A DNA stretch of 64,000 nucleotides, from positions 1-64,000 of the forward strand of contig LNEO01000122.1 of assembly GCA_001465015.1 (NCBI GenBank), given 5' to 3'. This DNA is from Deltaproteobacteria bacterium Ga0077539. GTDB lineage: Bacteria; Myxococcota_A; Polyangia; Polyangiales; Ga0077539. Shown one piece after another: positions 17,137 through 28,143 of this stretch. A model generated the notes under the pieces. It saw only the letters and a list, made by a program, of their open reading frames with translations. It was not told the DNA's origin and made no database searches. The translations under genes and the position numbers were made by a program. Within the stretch, counting starts at the first letter, position 1. Every line of letters starts with the position of its first letter.

Positions 17137-17984
17137 CGCACAGGCGGACCGACGAACACGTAGAGCGCGGGCGCGACATAGGGGAAAGCGCGCTTTCGCT
17201 CTTCTTCGATGGCCCGCAGCTGCGCGAGACCCTCGTCGCCCGCGCCGCCGAGGTCACGAACGCGCCGCTCGATCCTCGCGCGGATCACAGGATCTTCCGT
17301 GCGCAAGAGCGTGTCTCGCAGCAGCTCGATCGCGCTCGCGTCGGCCCCGCTCTCTTCGAGCATTCGCGCCGCCGACAGCGCGAGCCATCCTGGTCCCTGC
17401 CCCGCCGCCGCGGCTCGTCGAAGAAAGTGCGCGCCTCGTCGCTTCGTCGCGCGCCGCTCTTCACCGTCGGGCAAGAGCGGCGCGAGCTCGTACGCGAGGT
17501 TGAAGCCGAGCGCGTACAACATCTCTGGGTCGTCACGAAACACCTCGAGTCCGCGCTGCAGATGCTCGACGGACGCCTCGACTGCCTGCCTGGTGATTCG
17601 CCGGTGCGTGTAGATGCTGACCGTCGCTCCCCAGAGATACGCGCGGCGAAAATGCGGATCCACCTCCTGCGTCGTGCGCGCGTACGTCTGCAAGTAGCGA
17701 AGCTGCGAGCGGGTCGAGAGCGACTCGCCAAAGTACGCGAGCGCGCTGGTAAACAAGAGGTCCGCCGCCCACTCGCGATGCCCCAGCGCCATCGTTCGCG
17801 CCGCGAGCGCCGACGGAATGGTCGCCTCGTCGACAGGGCGCCTGCGCAACACGACGTGCGTTCGCGCGGCGAGGCGCGACTCGAGCACGACCGGAACGAG
17901 CGCCGCGACGGCAGCGACGACGATGAGCTTCATCACGGTCTCGCGCTTGCGGGTGCTTCGTTGTTCGGCGTCGAGTTCGCTCAT
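17133..17984 (-). CDS. Membrane-anchored helical-repeat (TPR-like) protein
   Basis: A 283-residue protein of unknown function. The N-terminus is charged (MSELDAEQRSTRKRE) and followed by a single membrane segment (about 18-36, MKLIVVAAVAALVPVVLE). The rest is helical with TPR-like or SEL1-like spacing: SLSTRSQLRYLQTYARTTQE, QAVEASVEHLQRGLEVFRDD, LARRAAAAG-type pairs, and SAIELLRDTLLRTEDPVIRA. It ends in YVAPALYVFVGPPVR. It lies seven bases after the pilin-like gene and is in the same run as the PilR-like regulator, so an assembly or scaffolding role for a pilus or secretion apparatus is possible but not shown. Confidence 0.7.
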   Translation of the reverse strand: MSELDAEQRSTRKRETVMKLIVVAAVAALVPVVLESRLAARTHVVLRRRPVDEATIPSALAARTMALGHREWAADLLFTSALAYFGESLSTRSQLRYLQTYARTTQEVDPHFRRAYLWGATVSIYTHRRITRQAVEASVEHLQRGLEVFRDDPEMLYALGFNLAYELAPLLPDGEERRATKRRGAHFLRRAAAAGQGPGWLALSAARMLEESGADASAIELLRDTLLRTEDPVIRARIERRVRDLGGAGDEGLAQLRAIEEERKRAFPYVAPALYVFVGPPVR

Positions 17985-17991
17985 CGTTCGC

Positions 17992-18530
17992 TCACTCCGT
18001 CGGACGATCGATCCACAGCCCGTTTTGCGGCTGAAGCACGAGCGCTCCGTCCGCCCGCGCAGCGCGCTCGAAGGTCGACGACAGCCCGTTGCCGTCGAGG
18101 TCGCCGTGCGCGCGCGCGGTAAACGCCGCGGTTGCGCCCTCGCCCGTCGAGTCGAACTGGTACGCGAAATAGTGCGGCTGATCGAAGCGAAACTCGAGGG
18201 CGTTCCACGTCGGCGACGACGACCATGTGTGCGGCGGGTCGAGCTGCGCCGTTGCGGCGGGGATGGTCGCGGGCGTCAGCGGCGCAGGAGGCGGGATCGT
18301 GTGCAGCGTCGAGCGCGTGGGCGCGACGGGACCGACCTGCTGCCCCGCCCAGTACGTCTGCGTCCTGCGGTAGAGCTCTGCGAGTCGATCGACCGCCTCG
18401 CTCGTGCGGCTGAGCCTGACGCGTTGGCGAAATCCCGGGAGGAGCGCGCCGATGAGGACCGAGCACACGAGCACGGCGATCGAGACCTGCACCAGCGTGA
18501 GCCCTGGGTGCGAACCACGCGAGCGACGCA

Positions 18531-18531
<1 letters not shown>
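17992..18531 (-). CDS. Type IV pilin/pseudopilin-like protein with Gln at position 5
   Basis: A 179-residue protein with a class-III signal: the positively charged leader MRRSRGSHPG is followed by LTLVQVSIAVLVCSVLIGAL, the hydrophobic helix of type IV pilins and type II secretion pseudopilins. Prepilin peptidase would cut after the Gly. The Glu normally at mature position 5 is Gln (LTLVQ), which is unusual because E5 neutralises the N-terminus during assembly; minor pseudopilins of the GspK type also lack it. The globular part has no recognised motif and few Cys. An ATG overlaps the upstream regulator stop (TGATG), and a GTG one codon earlier is also possible. Context: it lies directly after a PilR-like activator, the usual partner of pilin genes. 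Confidence 0.75.
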
Positions 18532-19957
<1,426 letters not shown>

Positions 19958-19961
<4 letters not shown>

Positions 19962-20662
19962 CGCTTTCGGATCTCAGCGACGACGAAGCCCGCGAGCTGC
20001 GCGAGCGGCGTGGATTGGACCAAGAACTCAGCGCGGCGAAAGAGCGCGCCCATCGCGGGAAGCTTGAAGACGACCGCCGCGGGCGTGACCGTCCTGACAC
20101 CATGAAACGCGACGAGCTCGCATCCTGCGGGAACGAGCGAGCGAATGGTCTCGGGGCTGTCGTATCGCGTGTAAACCGCGGCCTCTGTGGTCTTGTCCGA
20201 GATCTGCCCAGCGGGGCCGAGTCGCTTCGCCAGATAGCGCAGCGACCAGGGGTTGTAGAACTCCGCGAGCAGCGTCCCGCCGGGTCGCGCGACGCGCGCC
20301 ATCTCGCCGAGCGCCGTCGAGATGTCCGGCACGTGCGCGAGCACCTTGAACGAGTACACGAGGTCGAACTGCGCGTCGTCGAACGGCAGCTCAGTGGCGC
20401 TCGCCTCGCGGACGTCGAGGCCGCGTTCTCGGGCGAGCTCGAGCATTCCTGGGGATAGATCGATGCCCTGTGCGCGCTCCGCGACCTTGGCGACGTGCTC
20501 GAGGATGAGCCCCGTCCCGCAGCCGACCTCGAGGACGCGCTTTCGCTCGGCCCGAGGAAGCGCGAGGCGCAGCTCGAGGTCGTCGATCATCTGGTGATAG
20601 CCGCGGCCGCGGTCGCGCTCGTACCAGCGGCTGAACTCGTCGTAGTAGCTCCGTGTGTCCAT
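19958..20662 (-). CDS. Class I SAM-dependent methyltransferase
   Basis: A 234-residue cytosolic enzyme starting MDTRSYYDEFSRWYERDRG. SAM-binding motif I is VLEVGCGTGLILEHVA; the acidic end of strand 2 is GIDLSPGMLELARE; motif IV is FDLVYSFKVLAHVPD. This is the Methyltransf_11/UbiE-like fold. The substrate is unknown. The ATG at 20662 is preferred because roughly 85 upstream codons in frame look non-coding and partly overlap the glycosyltransferase gene. It lies 59 bases after a glycosyltransferase and overlaps the PilR-like regulator by four bases, so glycolipid, polysaccharide or pilus modification are possible contexts. Confidence 0.85.
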
Positions 20663-20721
20663 GGGACCCGCGCAGATTGGCGCAAGTTCGTCAGCAGCGC
20701 CACACGGTCGAGGGGGTGGAA

Positions 20722-21822
20722 TCAACGACGGCGCGATCGAGCGCGGACGACGACGTCGTCGTAGACATCTTCGTACTGCGCGGCCACGACCGAGGGGCCG
20801 CAGTGATCCTGGACCCATCGCGCCCCGCTCTCGAGGCGGGAGCGAACCGCGTCGTTTCGCTCGCTCCACGCGCGCAGGGCGAAGCCGAGCGCCCTGGGAT
20901 CGCCGGTTCGAATCGGCTCGCACGCCCCAGACGCTTTGAGCTCGGCCGCCGCAGTCCCCTCGCCAACCAGCGACGGAACTCCCAGCGCGAGCGCCTCGAG
21001 CACGACCAACGGCCAGTCCATCTTCGCGTGAAGCGTGTCGGTCACGAGGGACAGCACCGACGCTCCCTTCACCAGCGCGTGAATATCGTCGATCTCCCCG
21101 AGCCAGACGAGGTCCGCGCCGAGCTCGCGCGCCTCGCGCTCGAGCCGCGCCCTCGCGTCGTGCGCCTTCGCGGTCTTCGGTCGAGACGCCACCACGTAGC
21201 GGAGCTCGCGCTCTTTGTCCGCCGCCGCGGCGCGCACGAACGTCTGCGCTCCGTCGCCGAACTCGAGGTCTCCGGCGTACAGCGCGTAGCGGCCCTCGAG
21301 CTTGTATCGCGCGCGCGTCGCGACCACGCGCCCCTCGGACACCTCCGGCGGGAGGAGCGCCGGGGCGATCACCCTTGATTTTACACCCACTTTTTCGAGT
21401 CGCGCCTTCGTGTGCTGGCTGAGCACGACGACGGTGTCCGCGAAGAGCTCGCCGCTCACGGCTTCGAGCGAGTCCGGCGCGCTGGCGATCGTGTGGACCG
21501 TGGGCGTCCCTTTGGCGAGCTTCGCCGCGCGGCCCGCGAGCAGCGTCACCGGGTTGGGAGCAAAGAAAAAGTGCCAGATGTCCGAGCGACGGCCCACCAG
21601 GAGGCGCGCCATCACGCGCGCGTTCGCCGCGAACGCAGGCGCGTACTCTCCCGCGCCCTCGTACAGTTGCTCGCTCGTGACGCCAGCGAGGGGAGCGCCC
21701 GAAGGAACGAGCACTCGCGGGTGATACCGCACGAGCGCACGCGACAGGTCACGGACGAGGTTTTTGTTGCTGTCGGTCCACGGAGGGGCGACGGGCTTGG
21801 AGACAAACAAGACGTCGAACAT
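20722..21822 (-). CDS. Family 4-type (GT-B) glycosyltransferase
   Basis: A 366-residue protein with the GT-B/GT4 (group 1) layout. The N-terminal half starts MFDVLFVSKPVAPPWTDSNK, with a Gly/Pro-rich acceptor side. The C-terminal half has a nucleotide-sugar region: YALYAGDLEFGDGAQTFVRA, LGEIDDIHALVKGASVLSLV, and the E-x7-E-like segment PLVVLEALALGVPSLVGE that binds the nucleotide sugar. It probably adds a hexose to a lipid, sugar chain or other acceptor at the cytoplasmic face. Donor and acceptor cannot be read from sequence. It is the first gene of a minus-strand run with a methyltransferase and a PilR-like regulator. Confidence 0.88.
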   Translation of the reverse strand: MFDVLFVSKPVAPPWTDSNKNLVRDLSRALVRYHPRVLVPSGAPLAGVTSEQLYEGAGEYAPAFAANARVMARLLVGRRSDIWHFFFAPNPVTLLAGRAAKLAKGTPTVHTIASAPDSLEAVSGELFADTVVVLSQHTKARLEKVGVKSRVIAPALLPPEVSEGRVVATRARYKLEGRYALYAGDLEFGDGAQTFVRAAAADKERELRYVVASRPKTAKAHDARARLEREARELGADLVWLGEIDDIHALVKGASVLSLVTDTLHAKMDWPLVVLEALALGVPSLVGEGTAAAELKASGACEPIRTGDPRALGFALRAWSERNDAVRSRLESGARWVQDHCGPSVVAAQYEDVYDDVVVRARSRRR

Positions 21823-21946
21823 GGCGATCGCTGCGGCGGGGCGTTTGGTTGGCTACCGCACCGCGCCTTTCGCGCCAACTGCAACCGTCCGCCAATCGAG
21901 CGCTCGCGAGCCGGCGCGCCGACACGATCAGGCATACAATCCGCGC

Positions 21947-22759
21947 ATGACAGCTTCGAAATCGACTTCGTTCTTGCCGCTCGTCGCGATCCTCGCGGCC
22001 GCGTCCTGGCACTGTGGCGCGTCCACCGCGCCCGCTCTCGACGCTGACGTCGCTGCGATCGACGCGACCGCGATGGACTCTACGAGCGACGTGCAGTGTC
22101 AGATCAGCTGCGCCGCGCCGCCGCCGGGATGTCGGTACGTCGGCGAGGTGCAGTGCAATCCGCCGCGATGCCCTCCAATCGAGTGCATGGACGCGGGCGA
22201 GCGAGACGTCCCCGATCCGATCGACAGCGGCGAGCGGCGCTGTCGTGACAGCGCAGGCTGCGGTCGAGGAGAAGTGTGTCAGTTCGACATGGGCTGCGGC
22301 GCGACCACAGGGCGTTGCACGAGCGATGGGTGTCAGTCACTGCCAGTCGCTCCGCAGTACTGCGGTTGCGATGGACGGACCATCCAAGGGACGAGCGCCT
22401 GCCTGCCCGCGCAGTCCTGGGCATCGATGGGTCCGTGTCGCGCGGACGCAGGGTCGGACGCCACCCCCGACGCGGGATCGCGCTTCGCGTGCGGTGAATC
22501 CACCTGCGATGCGACGCGGCAGTTCTGCGAGCGCCCCCGAGGCCCCGGGATCTGCCCGCCTCCAGGCGGCGCGGTCTGCCCTCGCGGCTGCCCGGGCTGT
22601 CCGCCGCTCCCGCCGGCTTCGTGCGCGCCCCTTCCCGCGCCGTGCGCAGCCATGCCGACATGCGACTGCGTGAGCGCGGCGCTCTGCGGTTCACCGCGGG
22701 CCGCGATGTGTACGGGCGATGCGCGCAGCGGGATCACCGTTGGCTGCCTGGGTGTATAG
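21947..22759 (+). CDS. Secreted Cys-rich lipoprotein with Kazal-like segment
   Basis: A 270-residue exported protein. The N-terminal hydrophobic stretch (SFLPLVAILAAASWHC) ends in Cys, a weak lipobox. The mature part is rich in Cys and Pro with Asp/Ala linkers. QYCGCDGRTIQGTSACL (about residues 140-156) resembles the truncated Kazal-like motif common in myxobacterial surface lipoproteins. Several CxxC and CPP units suggest many disulfides. Function is unknown; Kazal-like folds can inhibit proteases, but the diagnostic reactive loop is not clear here. TACAAT lies six bases before the ATG, so the transcript may be leaderless. It is 29 bases upstream of the acetyltransferase gene. Confidence 0.72.
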   Translation: MTASKSTSFLPLVAILAAASWHCGASTAPALDADVAAIDATAMDSTSDVQCQISCAAPPPGCRYVGEVQCNPPRCPPIECMDAGERDVPDPIDSGERRCRDSAGCGRGEVCQFDMGCGATTGRCTSDGCQSLPVAPQYCGCDGRTIQGTSACLPAQSWASMGPCRADAGSDATPDAGSRFACGESTCDATRQFCERPRGPGICPPPGGAVCPRGCPGCPPLPPASCAPLPAPCAAMPTCDCVSAALCGSPRAAMCTGDARSGITVGCLGV

Positions 22760-22788
22760 CGACAGCGTGGACTGACGAGGAAGAGATC

Positions 22789-23382
22789 GTGAGCGACGAG
22801 GCGCCTTCGCTCGAGTTCGAACTCGAGCCAATTTTGCAGGATTTTCCCGATTCATTCGAGAGCGAGCGGCTGCTGCTTCGAGCGCCTCGGGTCGGCGACG
22901 GAGCGGTCGTGTACGAGGCCGCGGTCGAGTCGATCGAGGCGCTTCGGCCGTGGCTCGAGTGGGTGCACCTCCCGATGTCCGTCGAGAGCTGCGAGAAGAG
23001 CATCCGACGCGGAGTCGCTAACTGGATCCTTCGCGAGGATCTTCGCCTCATGCTCTTCGACAAGCAGAGCGGGCGATTCATCGGCGGCTCGGGGCTTCAC
23101 GGTCCCGACTGGGATTCGCGGTGCTTCGAGATCGGCTACTGGGTTCGGAGCTCCGAGGCGAACAAGGGGTACGTGACCGAAGCGGTCCGCGCGATCGCCG
23201 AGTGGACGTTCGACGCGCTGCACGCCAACCGCATCGAGATCCGCATGGACGTGCGCAACGAGCGGAGCTGGCGCGTCGCAGAGAGAGCGGGATTCGCCCG
23301 AGAAGCGCGGCTGGTGAAGCACAGGCGTGCGCTCGACGGGGTGTTCTCCGACACGTTTGTCTACGCGCGAACGCGACCGTGA
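22789..23382 (+). CDS. GNAT-family N-acetyltransferase (RimJ/RimL-like)
   Basis: A 197-residue enzyme of the RimJ/RimL branch: FESERLLLRAPRVGDG near the N-terminus, FIGGSGLHGPDWDSRCFEIGYWV as the central strands, then the acetyl-CoA loop region SSEANKGYVTEAVRAIAEW, and HANRIEIRMDVRNERSWRVAERAGF. It likely acetylates the N-terminus of a protein or a small amine using acetyl-CoA. The GTG at 22789 is chosen because GAGGAAGAG stands immediately upstream and earlier in-frame codons overlap the Kazal lipoprotein gene. It ends in FVYARTRP. Confidence 0.9.
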   Translation: MSDEAPSLEFELEPILQDFPDSFESERLLLRAPRVGDGAVVYEAAVESIEALRPWLEWVHLPMSVESCEKSIRRGVANWILREDLRLMLFDKQSGRFIGGSGLHGPDWDSRCFEIGYWVRSSEANKGYVTEAVRAIAEWTFDALHANRIEIRMDVRNERSWRVAERAGFAREARLVKHRRALDGVFSDTFVYARTRP

Positions 23383-23555
23383 AGCGTCGCGGCGCGAACG
23401 TCACGGCGACGCGTCGAATCCTCTGCGGCGACAGACGCATGCGGTGTCGCAAAGCCACGAGAAGCCACGGCGGTGCCCGCCTTCGAGCACACCGGTTCCG
23501 TGTAAGCACAGGCCCACGTTGGCCGAGGAAATACCGTCGTGTTTGACACGGCGCG

Positions 23556-23583
23556 TTGACTCCCGCTGGCGCTCGTCTATACC
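23556..23583 (+). promoter_or_regulatory. Sigma-70-like promoter candidate
   Basis: TTGACT, a 16-base spacer and TATACC lie about 36 bases before the ATG at 23620. A small inverted repeat CGTGT-ttg-ACACG (23538-23550) sits just upstream of the -35 box. This is one of the better promoter matches in this GC-rich window. Confidence 0.45.
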
Positions 23584-23619
23584 GAGCATCGCGACGTCTG
23601 CGGTCGAGGAGCTTGCACG

Positions 23620-24108
23620 ATGGCAGTCAACGATGAGCGCGAGTCGAATCTGCCTCCCCCACCCCCCAGTGATGATGAAGAACGCGATGGGCTCTCGGCT
23701 CGGCCGAAGAAGCTGATCGAGCGCATCATGAAGCGGACCGTCGAGTCCGGCTTCGAGGCGATCTCCAAGAGCGAAGACACGGTCCGGTCCGTGATCGACA
23801 AGATCAAGGACAAGGAGATCGCGCAGGTCGCGATGGACCAGATCGACGAGACCAAGAACGGTCTCTATCGCGCGGTCGCCCGTGAAATGCGCGATTTCTT
23901 GGAGAACACCTCCCTCGCCAGCGAGTTCAAGAAGGCGCTGACGGGCCTGGCGTTCGAAGTGAAGATGGAAGTGCGCTTCAAGGCCACCGAAGACGAGAAC
24001 GGACGCACGACGATGCGACCGGCGGCGGACGTCGACGTCACCATGAAGGACCGGCCCGGGGCGCGGGACGGCAAAGACGCTCGCGAGCCGAGCGCTCCGA
24101 AGAAGTGA
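23620..24108 (+). CDS. Conserved-looking small acidic/basic protein of unknown function
   Basis: A 162-residue soluble protein. A Pro run ([11 protein letters not shown]) is followed by a helical, strongly charged region ([24 protein letters not shown], then [20 protein letters not shown]) and a beta segment ([19 protein letters not shown]). The tail is Lys/Arg/Asp-rich. No signal peptide, membrane segment or catalytic motif is visible. A GGAG about 12 bases upstream and a good upstream promoter match support expression. It is 43 bases before hutU and in the same direction, but has no known link to histidine breakdown. Confidence 0.75.
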   Translation: MAVNDERESNLPPPPPSDDEERDGLSARPKKLIERIMKRTVESGFEAISKSEDTVRSVIDKIKDKEIAQVAMDQIDETKNGLYRAVAREMRDFLENTSLASEFKKALTGLAFEVKMEVRFKATEDENGRTTMRPAADVDVTMKDRPGARDGKDAREPSAPKK

Positions 24109-24151
24109 AGCCCCGTCGCGAGCGCGCGCTTCTGGTAGCGTTCGCGGCGCC

Positions 24152-25813
24152 ATGGACGGAACAGGCTCTCGCATCGTTCGCGCTGCACGCGGCTCGGAGT
24201 TGAGCTGCAAAGGTTGGGTCCAAGAAGCGGCCCTCCGCATGCTCATGAACAACCTCGACCCCGACGTCGCCGAGCGCCCCTCGGACCTCGTCGTCTACGG
24301 TGGAACAGGGAAGGCCGCCCGCAACTGGGAGGCGTTCGACGTCATCGTCCGCGAGCTTCGCGCGCTCGAAGAGGACCAGACGCTGCTCATCCAGTCGGGC
24401 AAGGCCGTCGGGCGGTTTCGAACGCACCCCGATGCGCCGCGCGTCTTGCTTGCGAATTCGCTGCTCGTTCCGAAGTGGGCGACCTGGGAGCACTTTCGCA
24501 CGCTCGAGGCGCAGGGCCTGATCATGTACGGGCAGATGACCGCGGGCTCGTGGATCTACATCGGCACGCAGGGAATTCTGCAAGGCACGTACGAGACCTT
24601 CGCCGAGGCGGGTCGCCAGCACTTCAACGGCGACTGGTCTGGTCGATGGATCCTCACCGCGGGCCTCGGCGGAATGGGCGGCGCGCAGCCGCTCGCGGCG
24701 ACGATGAACGGAGCGGTCTGCCTCGCGGTCGAGGTCGACGCGACGCGCGTGCAACGCAGGCTCGACACGCGATACGTGGACGTGATGTGCACGACGCTCG
24801 ACGACGCGCTCGCCAAGGTGAAGCAAGCGTGCTCCGAGAAGCGCGCGATCTCGATCGGCCTCGTCGCAAACGCCGCGGACGTCTACCCCGAGCTCGTCCG
24901 TCGCGGAGTGATCCCGGACTTCGTCACCGAGCAGACGAGCGCGCACGACCCGCTGCGCGGGTACATTCCCAGCGGACTTTCGCTCGAAGCCGCAGCGACG
25001 CTCCGAGCGTCGAGCCCGGACGACTACATCCGCCGCGCGAGAGAGAGCATGGCCGCGGAGATCCACGCGATGCGCGAGATGCAGCGCCGCGGAGCGTTCG
25101 CTTGCGACTACGGCAACAACATCCGCGCAGAGGCGAAGCAGGCGGGCGCCGAGGACGCGTTCGAGATTCCTGGCTTCGTCCCCGCGTACATTCGACCGCA
25201 GTTTTGCACAGGCCGCGGACCGTTTCGTTGGGTCGCTCTCTCGGGAGATCCCGAGGACATCGCGGTCACCGATCGCGCCGTGCTCGAGGCGGTGCCCGAC
25301 GATCCGTCGCTTCGACGCTGGATCGAGCTCGCGCAGCAACGTGTGGCTTTTCAGGGCCTGCCCGCGCGCATCTGCTGGCTCGGCTACGGCGAGCGAGCCA
25401 AGGTCGGGCTCGCGTTCAACGACCTCGTCCGCAAGGGAAAGGTCAAAGCCCCCATCGTCATCGGTCGCGACCACCTCGACTGCGGCTCGGTCGCGTCGCC
25501 CAACCGCGAGACCGAAGCGATGAAGGACGGCTCCGACGCGATCGCAGACTGGCCGGTGCTCAACGCGCTCGTCAATTGCGCGGGCGGCGCGTCGTGGGTC
25601 AGCGTTCACCACGGCGGCGGCGTCGGCATGGGCTACTCGTTGCACTCGGGCATGGTGATCGTCGCGGACGGAAGCGCGGCCGCGGACAAGAGACTCGAGC
25701 GCGTGCTCACCAGCGATCCAGGAATGGGCGTGATTCGCCACGCCGACGCGGGGTACGACCTCGCGATCGAGTGCGCGAAAGAGCGCGGCGTCCACGTTCC
25801 CCATCGGGCGTGA
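24152..25813 (+). CDS. hutU: Urocanate hydratase (urocanase)
   Basis: A 553-residue enzyme, near the usual 550-560. It adds water to urocanate to give imidazolonepropionate, using tightly bound NAD as an electrophile, in histidine degradation. Visible features are [11 protein letters not shown], the NAD-binding loop [10 protein letters not shown] (171-180), IAYTEQTS-type block [15 protein letters not shown], and the active-site Cys408 in [14 protein letters not shown]. The end [12 protein letters not shown] is typical. The next gene encodes the following enzyme. The gene for histidine ammonia-lyase is not in the window, so the pathway must be completed elsewhere. Confidence 0.97.
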   Translation: MDGTGSRIVRAARGSELSCKGWVQEAALRMLMNNLDPDVAERPSDLVVYGGTGKAARNWEAFDVIVRELRALEEDQTLLIQSGKAVGRFRTHPDAPRVLLANSLLVPKWATWEHFRTLEAQGLIMYGQMTAGSWIYIGTQGILQGTYETFAEAGRQHFNGDWSGRWILTAGLGGMGGAQPLAATMNGAVCLAVEVDATRVQRRLDTRYVDVMCTTLDDALAKVKQACSEKRAISIGLVANAADVYPELVRRGVIPDFVTEQTSAHDPLRGYIPSGLSLEAAATLRASSPDDYIRRARESMAAEIHAMREMQRRGAFACDYGNNIRAEAKQAGAEDAFEIPGFVPAYIRPQFCTGRGPFRWVALSGDPEDIAVTDRAVLEAVPDDPSLRRWIELAQQRVAFQGLPARICWLGYGERAKVGLAFNDLVRKGKVKAPIVIGRDHLDCGSVASPNRETEAMKDGSDAIADWPVLNALVNCAGGASWVSVHHGGGVGMGYSLHSGMVIVADGSAAADKRLERVLTSDPGMGVIRHADAGYDLAIECAKERGVHVPHRA

Positions 25814-25826
25814 GGGATCCCTGCCG

Positions 25827-27083
25827 ATGAGCGCTGCCGTCGACGCGATCTATCGAAACGCCACCGAGCTCGTCACGATGGCCGGGCCCGCGCCGGACCC
25901 CACGCGACCGTTCGACTCGGCCCCGCTCGGCGTGATCGAAGACGGGGCGATCGCCGTGCGCGCCGGCCGCGTCGTCGCCCTCGGACCGACGCGCGACGTG
26001 CTCGCATCGGTCGAGATCGACCCGAAGAACACCTGCGTGTTTGATTGTGTGGGCGCTGTCGTCGCGCCAGGCCTCATCGACGCGCACACCCACGCGCTCT
26101 TCGTAGGGCACCGCGCCGACGAGTTCGTGGCCAGGATCGAGGGCGCGAGCTACGCGGACATCGCCGCGAAGGGCGGCGGGATCGCGCGATCGGTGCGCGA
26201 GCTGCGCGCCGCGGACGACGAGCGATTGATCGCCGAGCTCGCCGCGCGCCTGCGTCGGATGCGCTCCTTCGGAACCACCATGGTCGAGGTCAAGACCGGC
26301 TACGGCCTGGACACCGAGAGCGAGCTGCGCTCGTTGCGCGCGATTCGCGCTGCGAGCGAGCGAGCGGGCGTGCGCGTGCGGAGCACGTTTCTTCCGTTGC
26401 ACGCGGTCGATCCAGCGCTGCGGTCTCTGCCCGACGGGCGACGACGCTTTCTCGAGCGGACGATGAGCGAGACGGTACCCGCCGTGTTCGCCCTGGGCGA
26501 AGGCGCGCGGCCCGACTACGTCGACGCGTACGTCGACACGACGGGCTTCTCGGTGGAAGAGACCCGACCACTGCTCGAAGCGGCGAAGCGCGCGGGCGTC
26601 GCGCCTCGCATGCACGTCGGTCAGTTCGCGGACATCGCAGGCGCGGAGCTCGCGGCGGAGTTCGGCGCGAAGAGCGCCGATCACCTCGAGCACGTGAGCG
26701 ACGAAGGTCTGCGCGCGATGGCGAGCGCCGGCACTGTGGCGATGCTCTTGCCCGGAGCCGCTTTTTCGCTGGGTCAATCGATGCCCGACGCGCGACGCAT
26801 GCGAGCGCTGGGCGTCGAGGTCGCGCTCGCGACCGACTGCAACCCCGGGACGAGCTTCGTCGAGAACCTCCCGCTCATGGCGGCGTTCGCGGTGCGTCAG
26901 ATGGGGCTGAGCACGGTCGAAGCGTGGTGGGCGCTCACGCGAGCGGCTGCGCGGAGCCTCGATTGGGAGGGCGGAGCGCTGCGCGTCGGAGGCGTCGCGG
27001 ACGTGTGCGTGCTCGACATGCCCTCGTGGCGAGCGCTTCCGTACGCGGTCGGCAGCGTCCGGGACAAGTTCACGCGGGCGTGA
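25827..27083 (+). CDS. hutI: Imidazolonepropionase
   Basis: A 418-residue amidohydrolase-fold enzyme that opens imidazolonepropionate to formiminoglutamate. Metal ligands H87 and H89 lie in DAHTHALF. Further family blocks are MVEVKTGYGLD, SADHLEHVSDEG, GTVAMLLPGAAFSLG and ATDCNPGTS. The usual HA[DE][EQ] block is HVGQ (263-266), so the acidic residue in this short motif is absent. The gene begins 13 bases after hutU and ends in a TGA that starts a small inverted repeat. It converges on lgt with a 14-base overlap of the coding regions. Confidence 0.95.
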   Translation: MSAAVDAIYRNATELVTMAGPAPDPTRPFDSAPLGVIEDGAIAVRAGRVVALGPTRDVLASVEIDPKNTCVFDCVGAVVAPGLIDAHTHALFVGHRADEFVARIEGASYADIAAKGGGIARSVRELRAADDERLIAELAARLRRMRSFGTTMVEVKTGYGLDTESELRSLRAIRAASERAGVRVRSTFLPLHAVDPALRSLPDGRRRFLERTMSETVPAVFALGEGARPDYVDAYVDTTGFSVEETRPLLEAAKRAGVAPRMHVGQFADIAGAELAAEFGAKSADHLEHVSDEGLRAMASAGTVAMLLPGAAFSLGQSMPDARRMRALGVEVALATDCNPGTSFVENLPLMAAFAVRQMGLSTVEAWWALTRAAARSLDWEGGALRVGGVADVCVLDMPSWRALPYAVGSVRDKFTRA

Positions 27084-28008
27084 GCGGTCGCTCAGCGCTC
27101 GAGCGCTTGAGGTAGCGGGTGGCGGCGAGCGCACACGCAATCAAAGCGAGGGAGATCCACTGGGACGTAGACACCCCGAGCACGCCGCCACGGTCGTCCT
27201 CGCGCAGGTACTCGAGCGCGAATCGCAGGACGCCGTACGTGACGAGAAAGAACTGAAAGACCATTCCGTCGTAGCGCTTTCGCGGGACGACGACGAGGTA
27301 CGCGATCACCGCGATCACCAGAGAGCCCAGCGACTCGTAGACCTGCGTCGGGTGCACCGGCAGCGGGTGCGCCGCCGCCGCGGTGATTCGATGCGATCGC
27401 AGGTGCAGGTCCCACGCGGGCGAGTACTTGGGAAACAATGCGGCCCACGGCCGCTCGCACACTTCGCCGAAGCAGCAGCCCGCGAGAAAGCAGCCCATCC
27501 TTCCCCACGCGAGCCCGAGCGCGATGGCGAACCCCGCCATGTCAGCGGCCTTCCAGAAGGGAAACTTCTCTCGCTTCAGGAAGTACCAGGCGTACGCGCT
27601 CGCGGCGATGAGACCGCCGTAGTACGTGAGGCCGCCGGCCCAGAACGCGGCCCACGCAAAGCAGTTGCGCTCCTTGGGGTGGCAGACGCCTTTCGCCGCG
27701 TCCCACACGCCGTCGTAGTAGGTGCTTCGGCACTGCTCGATCGAGATCTTCCAATCGACGAGCGACGGGTCGGTGCACGCGTGGACGTAGTCCCAGAAGT
27801 ACCCATCGGCCAGCACGTGCAAGAGCCGCGAGCCGATCACGCCCCAGATGGTCGCCGCCAGACCGAGGTCGATGATCACCTCGCGATCCCGCCCGATGCG
27901 GCCCACCCAACGGGACCCGATCCACGTCGCGAGCGCCAGCCCCATCGCCAGCATCCCGAAGTACGCTGGAACGTCGATCCCGAAGATCGCGAAGAGCGTG
28001 TGCTTCAT
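27070..28008 (-). CDS. lgt: Prolipoprotein diacylglyceryl transferase
   Basis: A 312-residue inner-membrane enzyme that transfers diacylglycerol from phosphatidylglycerol to the lipobox Cys, the first step of lipoprotein maturation. It is multi-pass. Core signature GRMGCFLAGCCFGE corresponds to the Lgt signature block; HPTQVYESLG and RFALEYLREDDRG are the other conserved regions. A long extracytoplasmic loop with several Cys (ACTDPSLVDW..., GVCHPKERNC) is larger than in Escherichia coli. The ATG at 28008 begins at MKHTLFAIFGIDVPAYF, the typical N-terminus. The window also encodes LspA and more than ten lipoproteins. Confidence 0.95.
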   Translation of the reverse strand: MKHTLFAIFGIDVPAYFGMLAMGLALATWIGSRWVGRIGRDREVIIDLGLAATIWGVIGSRLLHVLADGYFWDYVHACTDPSLVDWKISIEQCRSTYYDGVWDAAKGVCHPKERNCFAWAAFWAGGLTYYGGLIAASAYAWYFLKREKFPFWKAADMAGFAIALGLAWGRMGCFLAGCCFGEVCERPWAALFPKYSPAWDLHLRSHRITAAAAHPLPVHPTQVYESLGSLVIAVIAYLVVVPRKRYDGMVFQFFLVTYGVLRFALEYLREDDRGGVLGVSTSQWISLALIACALAATRYLKRSSAERPLTPA

Positions 28009-28143
28009 GCGCGCGAGAGTGTTGCAGGACGCGCAGGGCTCGCAAGCTCCGATCGCGGTCGACTTCCCGGTCACCTCTGCCCGTCGACGACGACCGCGAC
28101 GATCCGCGAATCGGGCGCCGAAATCGCGAGAAAGTCATGAGTA

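Noticed and set aside
24038..27140. Two long minus-strand frames opposite hutU and hutI
   Set aside because: Both are low-information Arg/Asp/Ala-rich translations opposite well-conserved enzymes; no start signal or motif.
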